Origin: Sandaracinus amylolyticus
GTDB lineage: Bacteria > Myxococcota_A > Polyangia > Polyangiales > Sandaracinaceae
Assembly: GCF_000737325.1 (NCBI RefSeq)
Contig: NZ_CP011125.1
Location: 9,734,001-9,798,000 of the forward strand
Length of the DNA: 64,000 nucleotides
Reading direction: 5' to 3'
Part shown: in pieces, positions 18,090-27,208 of the stretch
Numbering within the stretch: position 1 is the first letter of the stretch
Layout: each line of letters begins with the position of its first letter
Notes under the pieces: generated by a model
What the model saw: the letters and a program-made list of their open reading frames with translations, nothing else
Database searches by the model: none
Told to the model about the DNA's origin: nothing
Program-made: the position numbers and the translations under genes

Positions 18090-18969
18090 CGAGCGCCATC
18101 CCCAGCTCGACGATCGGGCCATCGCTGCGATCCCCGGTGAGCGCCTGCACGAAGGGCAGACGCGCGACGAGCCAGAGCAGCAGATCACCGCTCGGCGAGA
18201 TCATCACGCCGGGCGACACGAACACCACCGCGCCGCCGCCCGCCTGCGTGTCGCCGCGCAGCGTCGGATCGGCGTCGATGCGCGCGTCGAGACCGACCAC
18301 CAGCGCGAGCTCGTTCATCGGCTGCCACTGTCCCTGCCACGCGAGGCGCACGCTCGCGCCGTTGCGCCATCCGCCGGTGCCCTCGGTGGCCACGGTGAGC
18401 AGCGCCGTCGTGTGCATCGAGAGCTCGCGCGCGAACCACGACCACGCGAGGCCCACCATCGGATCGAACGAGCCGCTGCCGGTCTGCGCGTCGAGCGGCA
18501 GCAGCGCGCCGTTCTCGTCGTGCAGGCGCGTCGGCGTCGGCAGTCGCGCGCCGACCTGCGCCGAGAGCAGGTGCTCGGGCGCGAACGCGCGATCGCGGAA
18601 CAGCACGAAGCGCGCGCGCAGCTCGGGATCGCCGACGCCGATCGTGGTCTCGTGCTGGAGCGACGCGTGCGCGACCTCGCGCCACACCAGCGGCGCGAGG
18701 ACGCTCAGCGTGAGCCACTCGTTCGGTGACGCCGCGATGCCGAGGGTCGCGCGCTGATCGAAGACGTCGACGCGCGCGAGCCCGCGCCCTTCCGCGTACG
18801 AGAGGTGCGTCACCGCGAGCGAGAGCCGCACGCGCCCCGCGAAGGGCTGCTCGACGCCGACCGCGGTGAGCGTCGGATCGCCGCATCCACACGTCGCGCA
18901 CGCGCTCGCGCCGGATGGCGTGGCCAGCGCGACGAGCGCGAACAGCAGCGCGAGCGAGCGGACGGGCAT
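18082..18969 (-). CDS. Outer-membrane barrel-like protein with N-terminal CATCGCGDPTLT motif
   Basis: 295 residues. A signal peptide is followed immediately by SACATCGCGDPTLTAVG and then alternating beta strands typical of an outer-membrane barrel, ending VELGMALDV. The CATCGCGDPT opening recurs in a group of proteobacterial barrel proteins found near metal transporters and redox proteins (recalled). The Cys cluster may bind a metal at the periplasmic face. It is divergent from the ZIP-like gene and coupled to the secreted protein after it. Confidence 0.75.
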   Translation of the reverse strand: MPVRSLALLFALVALATPSGASACATCGCGDPTLTAVGVEQPFAGRVRLSLAVTHLSYAEGRGLARVDVFDQRATLGIAASPNEWLTLSVLAPLVWREVAHASLQHETTIGVGDPELRARFVLFRDRAFAPEHLLSAQVGARLPTPTRLHDENGALLPLDAQTGSGSFDPMVGLAWSWFARELSMHTTALLTVATEGTGGWRNGASVRLAWQGQWQPMNELALVVGLDARIDADPTLRGDTQAGGGAVVFVSPGVMISPSGDLLLWLVARLPFVQALTGDRSDGPIVELGMALDV

Positions 18970-19089
18970 CGGAGCGCGCGGGTTCTAGTGCGGGTCCCCA
19001 TGCCCGTCGACGGACGAATTGTCGCAGGCCGCGGGTCCACACACCGCCGTGCAGGTGCGCGGGGAGCGCGCCGTGTCGATGTCAGTGAG

Positions 19090-19836
19090 GTGATCGAGGC
19101 GTTCGCCTGGGGACTGCTCGCGTCGTCGGGCCTCGTCGCGGGGATGCTGGTCGGCGTCACGGGACGGCTCGCGCATCGCGTCGTCGCGGCGGTGATGTCG
19201 GTGGGCGCGGGCGTGTTGCTGGCGACGGCGACGATCGATCTGACGACGCACGCGCTCGAGCAGGTCGGCGTGGCGGCGAGCGTCGCGTCGATCGTCGTCG
19301 GCGCGGTGGTGTTCAGCCTCGCGAACGCCGCGCTGGCCAACGCGCGCGATCGCAAGCGCTGCGGCGAGTGCGTCGCGCAGCCCACCGAGGCGGACGCGCC
19401 GGGCAGCGGCACCTCGATCGCGCTCGGCACCGCGCTCGACGCGATTCCCGAGGCCGCGGTGCTCGGCATCTCGCTCGCGGACGGAGCGCCCGACATCGCG
19501 CTCGTCCTGGGGCTCGCGCTCGGCAACGTGCCCGAGGCGCTCTCGAGCGCCGTCGGGATGCGCCACGCGGGCCGCTCGTTTCGTTACGTCGCGGGGCTGT
19601 GGTCGGCGATCGCGCTCGGCGCGGCGCTGGCCACGGCGTTCGCGTCGCGCGCGCTGATCCACCTCGGCCCCGCGCCCATCGCGGTGACCGAAGCCGGCGC
19701 CGCAGGCGCGCTGCTCGCGATGGCCGCGGAGACGATGATCCCCGAGGCGTTCCACGGCAGCCCGCGATTCTCGGGAACGCTCGCGGCGATCGGCTACGTC
19801 GCGCTCCTCGTGCTCGGCGCGGCGACGAGCCCCTGA
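19090..19836 (+). CDS. ZIP-like divalent metal permease
   Basis: About 248 residues with seven to eight hydrophobic helices and a short Cys/Arg loop (ARDRKRCGECVAQ). The ZIP signature is recognisable as ALDAIPEAAVLGIS and GNVPEALSSAVG, whose Glu and Asp/Asn residues line the metal site in this family. The GTG at 19090 starts just before the first helix. An upstream ATG at 19000 would add an Arg-rich 30-residue tail and is less likely. It probably imports or exports Zn, Fe or Mn. Confidence 0.78.
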   Translation: MIEAFAWGLLASSGLVAGMLVGVTGRLAHRVVAAVMSVGAGVLLATATIDLTTHALEQVGVAASVASIVVGAVVFSLANAALANARDRKRCGECVAQPTEADAPGSGTSIALGTALDAIPEAAVLGISLADGAPDIALVLGLALGNVPEALSSAVGMRHAGRSFRYVAGLWSAIALGAALATAFASRALIHLGPAPIAVTEAGAAGALLAMAAETMIPEAFHGSPRFSGTLAAIGYVALLVLGAATSP

Positions 19837-19839
19837 CGA

Positions 19840-20067
19840 TCAGAACGGCGCGCGGCGAACCGTGCGCGGCACCTCGCGCACGAGATCCGCGCGCGGATCG
19901 GTGGCGCGATCGCGAGGCCGAGCGCGCGCGACCGTCGTGAACGCCGAGGGCACCTGACGCCGGCCGTGCACGATCACCGGCGGTCCCTCGACCGGCGGAT
20001 CGGCGCGGACGATCGAGGGAGCCATCACGACGAACAGCGCGAGCAGCGAGCCGAGGATCCCACGCAT
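19840..20067 (-). CDS. Small secreted protein
   Basis: 75 residues: a signal peptide (MRGILGSLLALFVVMAPSIVRA) and a short basic mature part containing PPVIVHGRRQVPSAF. The HGRRQVP stretch recalls other short secreted myxobacterial proteins but no function is known. It is convergent with the ZIP gene, 3 bases apart. It could be a minor or non-functional gene. Confidence 0.55.
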   Translation of the reverse strand: MRGILGSLLALFVVMAPSIVRADPPVEGPPVIVHGRRQVPSAFTTVARARPRDRATDPRADLVREVPRTVRRAPF

Positions 20068-20122
20068 GGCGTTCTCCGGGTCGAAGCGCGATCCGACCAC
20101 GCCGCGCGACGAAAGTTCCCGG

Positions 20123-21124
20123 TCAGAACGCGTCGTCGAACGTGACCGTGCCCGTCACGCCCACCTGGTACGCCGAGACCCGACGCTCGAAGAAGTTCGC
20201 GACCTCCTGCACGTCCTGCAGGTCCATGAACCCGAACGGATTGCGCGCCCCGTAACCCGCCCTCCATCCGAGCGTCGCCAACCGCTGATCCGCGCAGAAC
20301 TGCAGGTACTCGCGCACGTCTCGCACCGAGAGCCCGGAGACGCCGCCCGAGAGCAGGTCCTCGGCGAACTGCACCTCGCACTCGATCGCCTCCGCGATCA
20401 TCGCGCGCACGTCCGCTTCCATCCGGTCGTCGAAGAGCTCGGGATCCTCCTCGCGCACGACCCGCACGATCTCGAACGCCGCGGCCATGTGCGCGCTCTC
20501 GTCGCGGAACACCCAGTTCGTCCCGGCCGCGAGCCCGTGGAGCAATCCGCGCGATCGCAGGAAGTACACGTACGCGAACGCCGCGAAGAAGAAGAGGCCT
20601 TCGATGCACGCCGCGAAGCAGATCAGGTTGAGCACGAAGCGCCGGCGATCCTCGCGCGTGTCGAGCCGCGTCACGTCGTGCACCGAGTCGAGCCAGCGCA
20701 GCGCGAACTCCGCCTTCTTGCGGATCGACGGGATCGTCTCGACCGCCGCGAACGCGCGCGCGCGCTCGTCGGGATCGGGCACGTAGGTGTCGAGGAGCGT
20801 CAGATAGAACTGCACGTGCAGCGCTTCTTCGTAGAGCTGCCGCGACAGATACATCCGCGCCTCGGGCGCGTTCACGTGCCGATACAGCGAGAGCACGAGG
20901 TTGTTCGCGACGATCGAGTCGCCGGTCGCGAAGAACGCGACGAGGCGCTGCACGAGGTGACGCTCGGCGTCGCTCATCTTCGCGCGCAGGTCGTGGACGT
21001 CGGTCGCGAAGTCGACCTCCTCGACGGTCCAGGTGTTCTTGATCGCCGCCCGATACATCTCGAAGAACTGCGGATATCGCATCGGCCGCAGCGTCAGCGA
21101 CAGGCCCGGATCGAGCAGGCTCAC
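20123..21124 (-). CDS. nrdB: Class Ia ribonucleotide reductase, beta (radical) subunit
   Basis: 333 residues from a GTG that overlaps the nrdA stop (GTGA). The diiron ligands are visible: Asp69 (FATGDSIV), Glu100/His103 (YEEALHVQFY), a Glu in ACIEGLFFF and Glu/His in RDESAHM. Tyr107, four residues after His103, sits where the radical tyrosine of E. coli NrdB lies. This is a tyrosyl-radical enzyme making deoxyribonucleotides with NrdA. A longer in-frame start would overlap nrdA extensively and is rejected. Confidence 0.95.
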   Translation of the reverse strand: MSLLDPGLSLTLRPMRYPQFFEMYRAAIKNTWTVEEVDFATDVHDLRAKMSDAERHLVQRLVAFFATGDSIVANNLVLSLYRHVNAPEARMYLSRQLYEEALHVQFYLTLLDTYVPDPDERARAFAAVETIPSIRKKAEFALRWLDSVHDVTRLDTREDRRRFVLNLICFAACIEGLFFFAAFAYVYFLRSRGLLHGLAAGTNWVFRDESAHMAAAFEIVRVVREEDPELFDDRMEADVRAMIAEAIECEVQFAEDLLSGGVSGLSVRDVREYLQFCADQRLATLGWRAGYGARNPFGFMDLQDVQEVANFFERRVSAYQVGVTGTVTFDDAF

Positions 21125-23487
21125 TGGCAGGCCTCGCAGCTCTCGGGGTTCTCGAGCGAGCACATCACCGACGCGAGCGGCGTGGGTGCAGGCGGTGCGG
21201 GCGTCGGCGTGGGGACCGTCGCTTTCGCGATCTTCGTCGCGGGGCGCGAGCGCAGGTAATACGTGGTCTTCAGTCCGCGCTTCCATGCATGCATGTACAT
21301 GGAGGAAAGCTGTCCGATGCTCGGGCTCTCGATGAACAGATTGAGCGACTGGCTCTGATCGAGGAACGCGCCGCGATCCGCGGCCATGTCGATCAACGAG
21401 CGCATCGGGATCTCCCACGCGGTGCGGTAGATCGCGCGGATCTCCGCGGGGATCTCCTCGATCGACTGGACGGATCCTTCGGCCATCTTGAGGCGCTGTC
21501 GCAGCGCCTCGTTCCACATCCCGAGCGCCTTCAGCTCGGCGACCAGATATCGATTCACCTGGAGGAAATCACCGGAGAGCGTCTCTCGCTTGAACAGGTT
21601 CGAGACCTGCGGCTCGATGCACTCGTAACATCCGGCGATCGACGCGATGGTGGCAGTCGGCGCGATCGCGATCAGCAGCGAGTTGCGCAATCCGTGCGCG
21701 CGAATGCGCTCGCGCAGCGCGTCCCATCGCTGCACGTCGCTGGGCGTGACGCCCCACGCGTCGAACTGCAGCTCTCCGCGCGCGGCGCGCGTCTCGGGGA
21801 ACGCCGGGTGCGCGCCGTGCTCGATCGCGAGCTCCACCGACGTGCTCAGCGCGTGGAAGTAGATCTCCTCGGCGATCTTCTTCGAGATCGCGCGCGCCTG
21901 CTCGCAGTCGAACGGCAATCGCAGCTGGAAGAAGACGTCCTGCAGGCCCATCACCCCGAGGCCCACCGGGCGCCACCGCAGGTTCGACGCGCGCGCGGTC
22001 TCGATCGGATAGTGGTTGCGATCGATCACGCGATCGAGCTGGCGCACCGCGATGCGCACCGTCTCGGCGAGCATCGCGAGATCGACCTCACCGCCGACGA
22101 CGTGCTTGCCGAGCTGGATCGATCCGAGGTTGCACACCGCGGTCTCGCCCTGCGACGTGACCTCGAGGATCTCGGTGCAGAGGTTCGACAGGTGCACCAC
22201 GCGACCCGGCAGCGCGGTCTGGTTGCACGCGCGGTTCGACTTGTCCTTGAACGTCATCCAGCCGTTCCCGGTCTGGGCGAGCGTCCGCATCATCCGCGCG
22301 TAGAGCTCGCGCGCGCGCACCTTGCGCTCGAAGAGATTGGCGCGCTCCGCGTCCTCGTAGGCGCGATCGAATTCCTCGCCGTAGAGATCGACGAGCTGGG
22401 GCACGCGCTTGGGGTCGAAGAGCGACCACTCGGCGTCGGACTCGACACGACGCATGAAGAGATCGGGGATCCAGTTCGCGAGATTCAGGTTGTGCGTGCG
22501 CCGCGCTTCGTCGCCGGTGTTGTCGCGCAGCTCGAGGAACTCCTCGACGTCGGCGTGCCACGGCTCGAGGTAGACGCAGCACGCGCCCTTGCGCTTTCCG
22601 CCCTGATTGACCGCGGCGACGCTCGCATCGAGCGTCTTGAGCCACGGCACGATGCCATTGGAGTGCCCGTTCGTGCTGCGGATCAGCGAGCCGCGCGCGC
22701 GCACTCGGTGGTAGGCGAGGCCGATCCCGCCCGAGAACTTCGAGAGCATCGCGACGTCGGCATAACGTCGATAGATGCTGCCGAGATCGTCCTCCGGCGA
22801 GTCGAGGAGGAAGCAGCTCGAGAGCTGCTCGTAGCGAGTGCCCGAATTGAAGAGCGTGGGCGAGCTCGGGAGATACGAGAGCGTCGAGAAGCGCTCGTAG
22901 AGCTCCAGCGCGTCACTCACCGAGTCGGAGAGCGCGGTCGCGACCCGCAGGAAGAACTGCTGCGGCGTCTCGACGACGAGGCGCGCCTCGGGGTGGCGCA
23001 GCAGATATCGATCGTAGAGCGTACGGAGGCCGAAGTACTCGAAGAGCTGATCGCGCTCGGGGCGAATCGCGTCGTTCAGTTTGCGCGCGTGTCGAGCGAC
23101 CGACTCGAACAGGCGATCATTGACGAGGCCGAGCCGATGTCCGGTCGCGATCGACTGGGAGAACGCGTGGATCTCCTGGCCGCGCACTTCCTTGTCGACG
23201 TACGACGCGAGCAGGCGCGCCGCGAGCTTCGCGTACTGCGGCTCTTCCGCGATCAGCGCGGCCGCGGTGTGGATCGAGAGCTGATCGAGCTCCCGCGTCG
23301 TCGCGCCGTCGTAGAGCCCGCCGATGGTGCGCGTCGCGACGCGCATCGGGTCGACGTCGTCGAGCCCCCCGGCGCAGCGCCGCACGGCGCGCACGATCTT
23401 GTCGACGTCCACCGCCTCGCGTGTCCCGTTGCGCTTGGTCACGCGCATCGTCGTCCGAGTGCTCGACTCGCTCGTCTCGATCTGCAT
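21121..23487 (-). CDS. nrdA: Class I ribonucleotide reductase, alpha subunit
   Basis: 788 residues. An N-terminal ATP-cone allosteric domain (VTKRNGTREAVDVDKIVRAV) is followed by the catalytic ten-stranded barrel. Visible active-site segments are SCFLLDSPED, NLCTEI (catalytic Cys), and a C-terminal CEAC pair for thioredoxin-type reduction. The ATG follows GGAGGACGAC, a good ribosome binding site. The leader holds a cobalamin riboswitch, so expression should fall when B12 is plentiful, which implies a B12-dependent class II enzyme elsewhere in the genome. Confidence 0.97.
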   Translation of the reverse strand: MQIETSESSTRTTMRVTKRNGTREAVDVDKIVRAVRRCAGGLDDVDPMRVATRTIGGLYDGATTRELDQLSIHTAAALIAEEPQYAKLAARLLASYVDKEVRGQEIHAFSQSIATGHRLGLVNDRLFESVARHARKLNDAIRPERDQLFEYFGLRTLYDRYLLRHPEARLVVETPQQFFLRVATALSDSVSDALELYERFSTLSYLPSSPTLFNSGTRYEQLSSCFLLDSPEDDLGSIYRRYADVAMLSKFSGGIGLAYHRVRARGSLIRSTNGHSNGIVPWLKTLDASVAAVNQGGKRKGACCVYLEPWHADVEEFLELRDNTGDEARRTHNLNLANWIPDLFMRRVESDAEWSLFDPKRVPQLVDLYGEEFDRAYEDAERANLFERKVRARELYARMMRTLAQTGNGWMTFKDKSNRACNQTALPGRVVHLSNLCTEILEVTSQGETAVCNLGSIQLGKHVVGGEVDLAMLAETVRIAVRQLDRVIDRNHYPIETARASNLRWRPVGLGVMGLQDVFFQLRLPFDCEQARAISKKIAEEIYFHALSTSVELAIEHGAHPAFPETRAARGELQFDAWGVTPSDVQRWDALRERIRAHGLRNSLLIAIAPTATIASIAGCYECIEPQVSNLFKRETLSGDFLQVNRYLVAELKALGMWNEALRQRLKMAEGSVQSIEEIPAEIRAIYRTAWEIPMRSLIDMAADRGAFLDQSQSLNLFIESPSIGQLSSMYMHAWKRGLKTTYYLRSRPATKIAKATVPTPTPAPPAPTPLASVMCSLENPESCEACQ

Positions 23488-23692
23488 GTCGTCCTCCGTG
23501 CGTCGCAGTGCGGACGGACGAGGGCGCGACGCGTGCGAGCTCGCTGCTCACACACGTGCGACCTCCGCCCCCGCGGGCGGCCGAGATCCACGCGAGCGAG
23601 CACGACGGAGAGATCGAGCGCACACGCTCGACATCGCCAGTCGGCCCTCCCACGAGGCCCCAGGTCGGACCGAGTGACGGATGTCTCCCCGC

Positions 23693-23905
23693 ACTCGGGC
23701 GCTGGCAGGTCTTCGGGCTCACGAGCGCTTCGCGTCCGAGGACACGATTCCTACTGGCCGTCGCTTCCCAATCCCGCCTCCTCTCGAAAGAGGAGTGGAG
23801 ACCAGTGCGCCGTCACGGCGTTCGTTCTCGCTGACCGCTGCGGGGCAGCCCTGGATTCACACCAGGTTCCCTGTTCGCCCGAGCGAACGCCCGGGCACCA
23901 GCACG
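23693..23905 (-). ncRNA. Cobalamin (B12) riboswitch upstream of nrdAB
   Basis: The minus strand carries the conserved parts in order: GGTGCCCGGG at the 5' stem, GAACAGGGAA, CCTGGTGTGAATCCAGG, GCTGCCCCGCAGCGGT, and the 3' closing GAGCCCGAAGACCTGCC. This is the classic adenosylcobalamin aptamer. About 205 further bases of leader (23488-23692) separate it from the nrdA start. They include a TCGAGCG-TGTG-CGCTCGA hairpin (about 23612-23629) that could be part of the expression platform. Expected logic: bound B12 shuts off nrdAB. Confidence 0.95.
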
Positions 23906-23911
23906 AGGGCG

Positions 23912-23941
23912 ACCATAGGCGACGTGACGCTACGTCGTCAA
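23912..23941 (-). promoter_or_regulatory. Sigma-70 promoter for riboswitch-nrdAB
   Basis: TTGACG (23941-23936) and TATGGT (23917-23912) on the minus strand are separated by 18 bases. Transcription would start about at the beginning of the cobalamin aptamer. It is the nearest to consensus of any promoter in the window. Confidence 0.75.
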
Positions 23942-24016
23942 GCAATATGTGGTGGTGCTCAGCGCGCGAGAGCCACTATGGCTAGTGGCTCACGGCTGCT
24001 ACGAGCTGCGCCGTCG

Positions 24017-25597
24017 CTACGAGCTGCAGGAGAGCATCGAGCACCCGACGCGATGGCGCGCCCACTCGGGCCGCTTCATCGCGTACTCGTCCTTGCCCGG
24101 CTGGTCGTCGTAGGGACGTCGCAGCACGTCGAGCAGCGCGAGCACCTTGCCGGGATCGCCCTTCTCCGCGTCGTCGATCGCGAGCTGAGCGAGGTAGTTG
24201 CGACAGACGTACTTCGGATTGACCGCGTTCATCTTCGCGCGGCGCTCCACATCGTTCGTTCCGTCGGCGCGCACGCGCTCCGCATATCGACGCAGCCACG
24301 TCGCGACGCGATGTCGATGATCCTCGGGCGGCTCTCCGTAGAACGCGTCTTCGAGCGGCGCGATCAGCGCGGCATCGGTCACGTCGCCGGGATCGCTGGG
24401 CACGTCCGCGAGGCGCCGGAAGAAGATCGTCATGTCGGTCTCGAACGCCTCGAGCAGCTCGTAGAGCTCCTGCACCATCGGGACGTCGTCGCCCGCGGGG
24501 CCCACGTCGAGCGCGCGGAGACCGAGCTTCTTCGCGATCATCTCGGCCTCGCGCGCCTCGAGCGTCTCGCCGTACGTCATCAGCGCGCGCTCGAGGATCG
24601 CCACGTCGTCGCCCACCAGCGGCACCAGCGCGCGCGCGAGCCGCTGCAGGTTCCACCACGCGACGTTGGGCTGATGCCCGTAGCGATAACGACGACCGCC
24701 GGCGTCGGTCGTGTTCGGCGTCCAGCTCGGGTCGTAGCCCTCGAGCCATCCGTACGGGCCGTAGTCGATCGTGAGCCCGAGGATCGACATGTTGTCGGTG
24801 TTCATCACGCCGTGGACGAAGCCTACGCGCATCCAGTGCATCACCATCTCGGCGGTGCGGCGGCACACCTCCGCGAGCCATGCGCCGTAGGTCTCGCGCG
24901 AAGGCGCGCCGAGATGCGCGAAGTGCGCGCGGATCGTGTGATCGGCGAGCGCGCGCAGCAGATCGATCTCGTCGCGCGACGCGAAGATCTCGAAGTTGCC
25001 GAAGCGCAGGAACGAGGGCGCGACGCGGCACACGATCGCGCCCGGCTCGGGCCGCGGATCGCCGCTGTACATCACGTCGCGAACGACGTCCTCGCCGGTC
25101 GCGACGAGCGAGAGCGCGCGCGTGGTGGGCACGCCGAGGTGGAACATCGCCTCGCTGCACACGAGCTCGCGCACCGACGAGCGCATCACCGCGCGCCCAT
25201 CCGCAGTGCGCGAATAGGGCGTGCGGCCCGCGCCCTTGAGCTGCATCTCCCAGCGCTCGCCGCGCGTGTTGATCACCTCGCCGAGCGTGATCGCGCGACC
25301 GTCGCCGAGCTGTCCCGCCCAGTGCCCGAATTGGTGCCCGCCGTAACACGCGGCATAGGGCTGCATCCCGGGCAGCACGCGATTGCCCGCGAGCACCTCG
25401 ACCATCTCGGGCGACTCGAGCTCGGTCGTCGTGAGATCGAGGAGCGCCGCGACCTCGGGCACCGCGACCATCAAGCGCGGCTTCGCGACCGGCGTGGGCA
25501 GCACCTTGGACCACGCGGCGCCGCGCACCTGGCGCGGGCGCGGCGCGCCGTCGAGGTCACCCGGGAGCTCGCGCACGAAACGATCGTCGAGTTGCAT
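24017..25597 (-). CDS. selO: SelO (YdiU) pseudokinase-fold protein AMPylase
   Basis: 526 residues, close to the normal SelO length. Signature blocks are CYGGHQFGHWAGQLGDGRA, QLKGAGRTPYSRTADGRAV, MRSSVRELVCSEAMF and HGVMNTDNMSILGLTIDYG. The C-terminus ends LSCSS, with Cys where animal SelO has selenocysteine. SelO transfers AMP to Ser/Thr/Tyr of proteins and is linked to redox stress. No obvious operon partner: it converges with nothing and lies upstream of the nrdAB promoter. Confidence 0.95.
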   Translation of the reverse strand: MQLDDRFVRELPGDLDGAPRPRQVRGAAWSKVLPTPVAKPRLMVAVPEVAALLDLTTTELESPEMVEVLAGNRVLPGMQPYAACYGGHQFGHWAGQLGDGRAITLGEVINTRGERWEMQLKGAGRTPYSRTADGRAVMRSSVRELVCSEAMFHLGVPTTRALSLVATGEDVVRDVMYSGDPRPEPGAIVCRVAPSFLRFGNFEIFASRDEIDLLRALADHTIRAHFAHLGAPSRETYGAWLAEVCRRTAEMVMHWMRVGFVHGVMNTDNMSILGLTIDYGPYGWLEGYDPSWTPNTTDAGGRRYRYGHQPNVAWWNLQRLARALVPLVGDDVAILERALMTYGETLEAREAEMIAKKLGLRALDVGPAGDDVPMVQELYELLEAFETDMTIFFRRLADVPSDPGDVTDAALIAPLEDAFYGEPPEDHRHRVATWLRRYAERVRADGTNDVERRAKMNAVNPKYVCRNYLAQLAIDDAEKGDPGKVLALLDVLRRPYDDQPGKDEYAMKRPEWARHRVGCSMLSCSS

Positions 25598-25693
25598 TCA
25601 GCCGCAGAACCTGGAGCCGCGCGCGAGGGAGCGCCAGTCTCGTACAACGAGAGTTGGCCGATCCGGAGTAGTGGTTACGTGGCCAGGACCGGG

Positions 25694-26467
25694 ATGAAGG
25701 TCGAGCGACACGATCGTCCACTCCGCGCGCTCGCCGTGAGCGTCGCGTTGTGGGCGCTCGGGGCGAGCGTCGCGAGCGCGCAGACGCCGCTCCCGCGGCG
25801 CACCGATCGCGCGGTGTACGACGTCGCGGAGGTGATCGATCCCGAGCGCGAGCGCGTCATCGAGCAGGTCAATCACGAGCTCTACGCGAAGGCGGGCGTC
25901 GCGATCGTCGTGATCACGGTGCCGGCGCTGCAGGACGAGACGATCGACGAGCTCGCGGTGCGGGTCGGCCACACCTGGGGCATCGGCGGAGAAGGTCGCG
26001 ACCGCGGGCTCGTGATCGCCTTCTCGCGCGACGATCGCCGCATCTTCGTCGCGACCGGGTACGGCACCGAGGGCTATCTGCCCGACGGCCGCGTCGGCGC
26101 GCTGATCGACGAGCGCGCGATCCCGTTCCTGCGCGCGAATCAGTTCGGAGAAGGTCTGTTGCGCCTCGATCTCGCGCTCGCCGCGATCTCGGCGCAGGAG
26201 TACGGCGTCACGCTCACCGGCGTCGCCGCACCGAGCGCGAGCGCGCGTCCCGCGCAGCCCCCCGGGCCCATGCAGCTCGTGATGTGGGCGCTGATCGGGA
26301 TCGTCTTCCTGTATCTCGCGATCCGTCATCCGCGCTTGTTGCTGTTCATGCTGATGACCTCGGGCGGCGGGCGACATCGCGGCGGCGGCGGGTTCGGTGG
26401 GGGCGGCGGTGGGTTCGGCGGAGGCGGGGGCGGGTTCGGCGGTGGCGGCGCGGGCCGCGGGTTCTGA
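25694..26467 (+). CDS. TPM-domain secreted/membrane protein
   Basis: 257 residues: signal peptide (ending ASAQT), a TPM (YgcG-type) domain with YDVAEVIDPERERVIEQ, GHTWGIGGEGRDRGLVIAFS and VATGYGTEGYLPDGR, one membrane helix (MQLVMWALIGIVFLYLAI), and a C-terminal GGGGFGGGG tail. TPM proteins are commonly paired with LemA, as here two genes later. The ATG at 25694 is the first that gives a signal peptide. Proposed roles in the family include assembly or quality control of membrane complexes. Confidence 0.92.
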   Translation: MKVERHDRPLRALAVSVALWALGASVASAQTPLPRRTDRAVYDVAEVIDPERERVIEQVNHELYAKAGVAIVVITVPALQDETIDELAVRVGHTWGIGGEGRDRGLVIAFSRDDRRIFVATGYGTEGYLPDGRVGALIDERAIPFLRANQFGEGLLRLDLALAAISAQEYGVTLTGVAAPSASARPAQPPGPMQLVMWALIGIVFLYLAIRHPRLLLFMLMTSGGGRHRGGGGFGGGGGGFGGGGGGFGGGGAGRGF

Positions 26468-26476
26468 GGGACGACG

Positions 26477-27208
26477 ATGCGACGAGACGTGCTCCTCACG
26501 CAGATGGTGTCGCGCCTCACGAAGGCGCTCGGCCCGAAGCTCGAGAGCGTCGTGCTCTACGGGCCCGAAGCGCACGGCGACACCTATCGCGAGGTGAGCC
26601 CACTCCACCTCATGATCGTGCTCGTCGATCTCGAGCCGGCGACGCTCTCGCTGCTGAACGATCCGGTGCACTGGTGGATCGCGCAGGAACAGCCGTGGCC
26701 GCGCTTCTTCACGCGCGCGCTGATCCGTGACTCGCTCGACGTGTTCCCGATCGAGCTCTTCGACATCCAGCGCCACCACCGCGTGCTGCACGGCAGTGAT
26801 CCCGTGGTCGGGCTCGAGATCGATCGCGCGCACATGCGGATCCAGTGCGAGCGCGAGCTGCGCGAGAAGCTGATGCGGCTGCGCGAAGGGTTCGTGGAGT
26901 CGCGCGGCGCATCGAAGCCGCTGCGCCACTTGCTCGCGGCGTCGTACGTGAGCTTCGCGCCGGTGTGGCGCGGCTGTCTGCACCTGCTCGGCGAGCCCGT
27001 GCCGGTGCACGACGGCGAGGTGGTGCGCGCGCTGTGCGCGAAGCTCGGGCTCGACGTCGCATCGTTCGACGAGGTCGCGCGCATCGCGAGCGAAGCGGCG
27101 TCGTCGCTCGACGCGAGCGCCGTCTATGGTCGTTATCACCGCGAGATTGCGGAGATGGTCGCGCGCATCGACCAGCTCGTGATCGGCGCGGGAGGGGAAG
27201 CGAGATGA
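26477..27208 (+). CDS. Nucleotidyltransferase-fold-like protein between TPM and LemA
   Basis: 243 residues, soluble. The stretch LESVVLYGPEAHGDTY followed by LHLMIVLVDLEP resembles the GS/acidic strand of minimal nucleotidyltransferases, but the usual Gly-Ser is replaced by GP and the acidic pair is unclear. It is followed by a helical C-terminal half. It starts 9 bases after the TPM gene and overlaps lemA by 4 bases, so it belongs to the operon. Catalytic activity is doubtful. Confidence 0.7.
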   Translation: MRRDVLLTQMVSRLTKALGPKLESVVLYGPEAHGDTYREVSPLHLMIVLVDLEPATLSLLNDPVHWWIAQEQPWPRFFTRALIRDSLDVFPIELFDIQRHHRVLHGSDPVVGLEIDRAHMRIQCERELREKLMRLREGFVESRGASKPLRHLLAASYVSFAPVWRGCLHLLGEPVPVHDGEVVRALCAKLGLDVASFDEVARIASEAASSLDASAVYGRYHREIAEMVARIDQLVIGAGGEAR

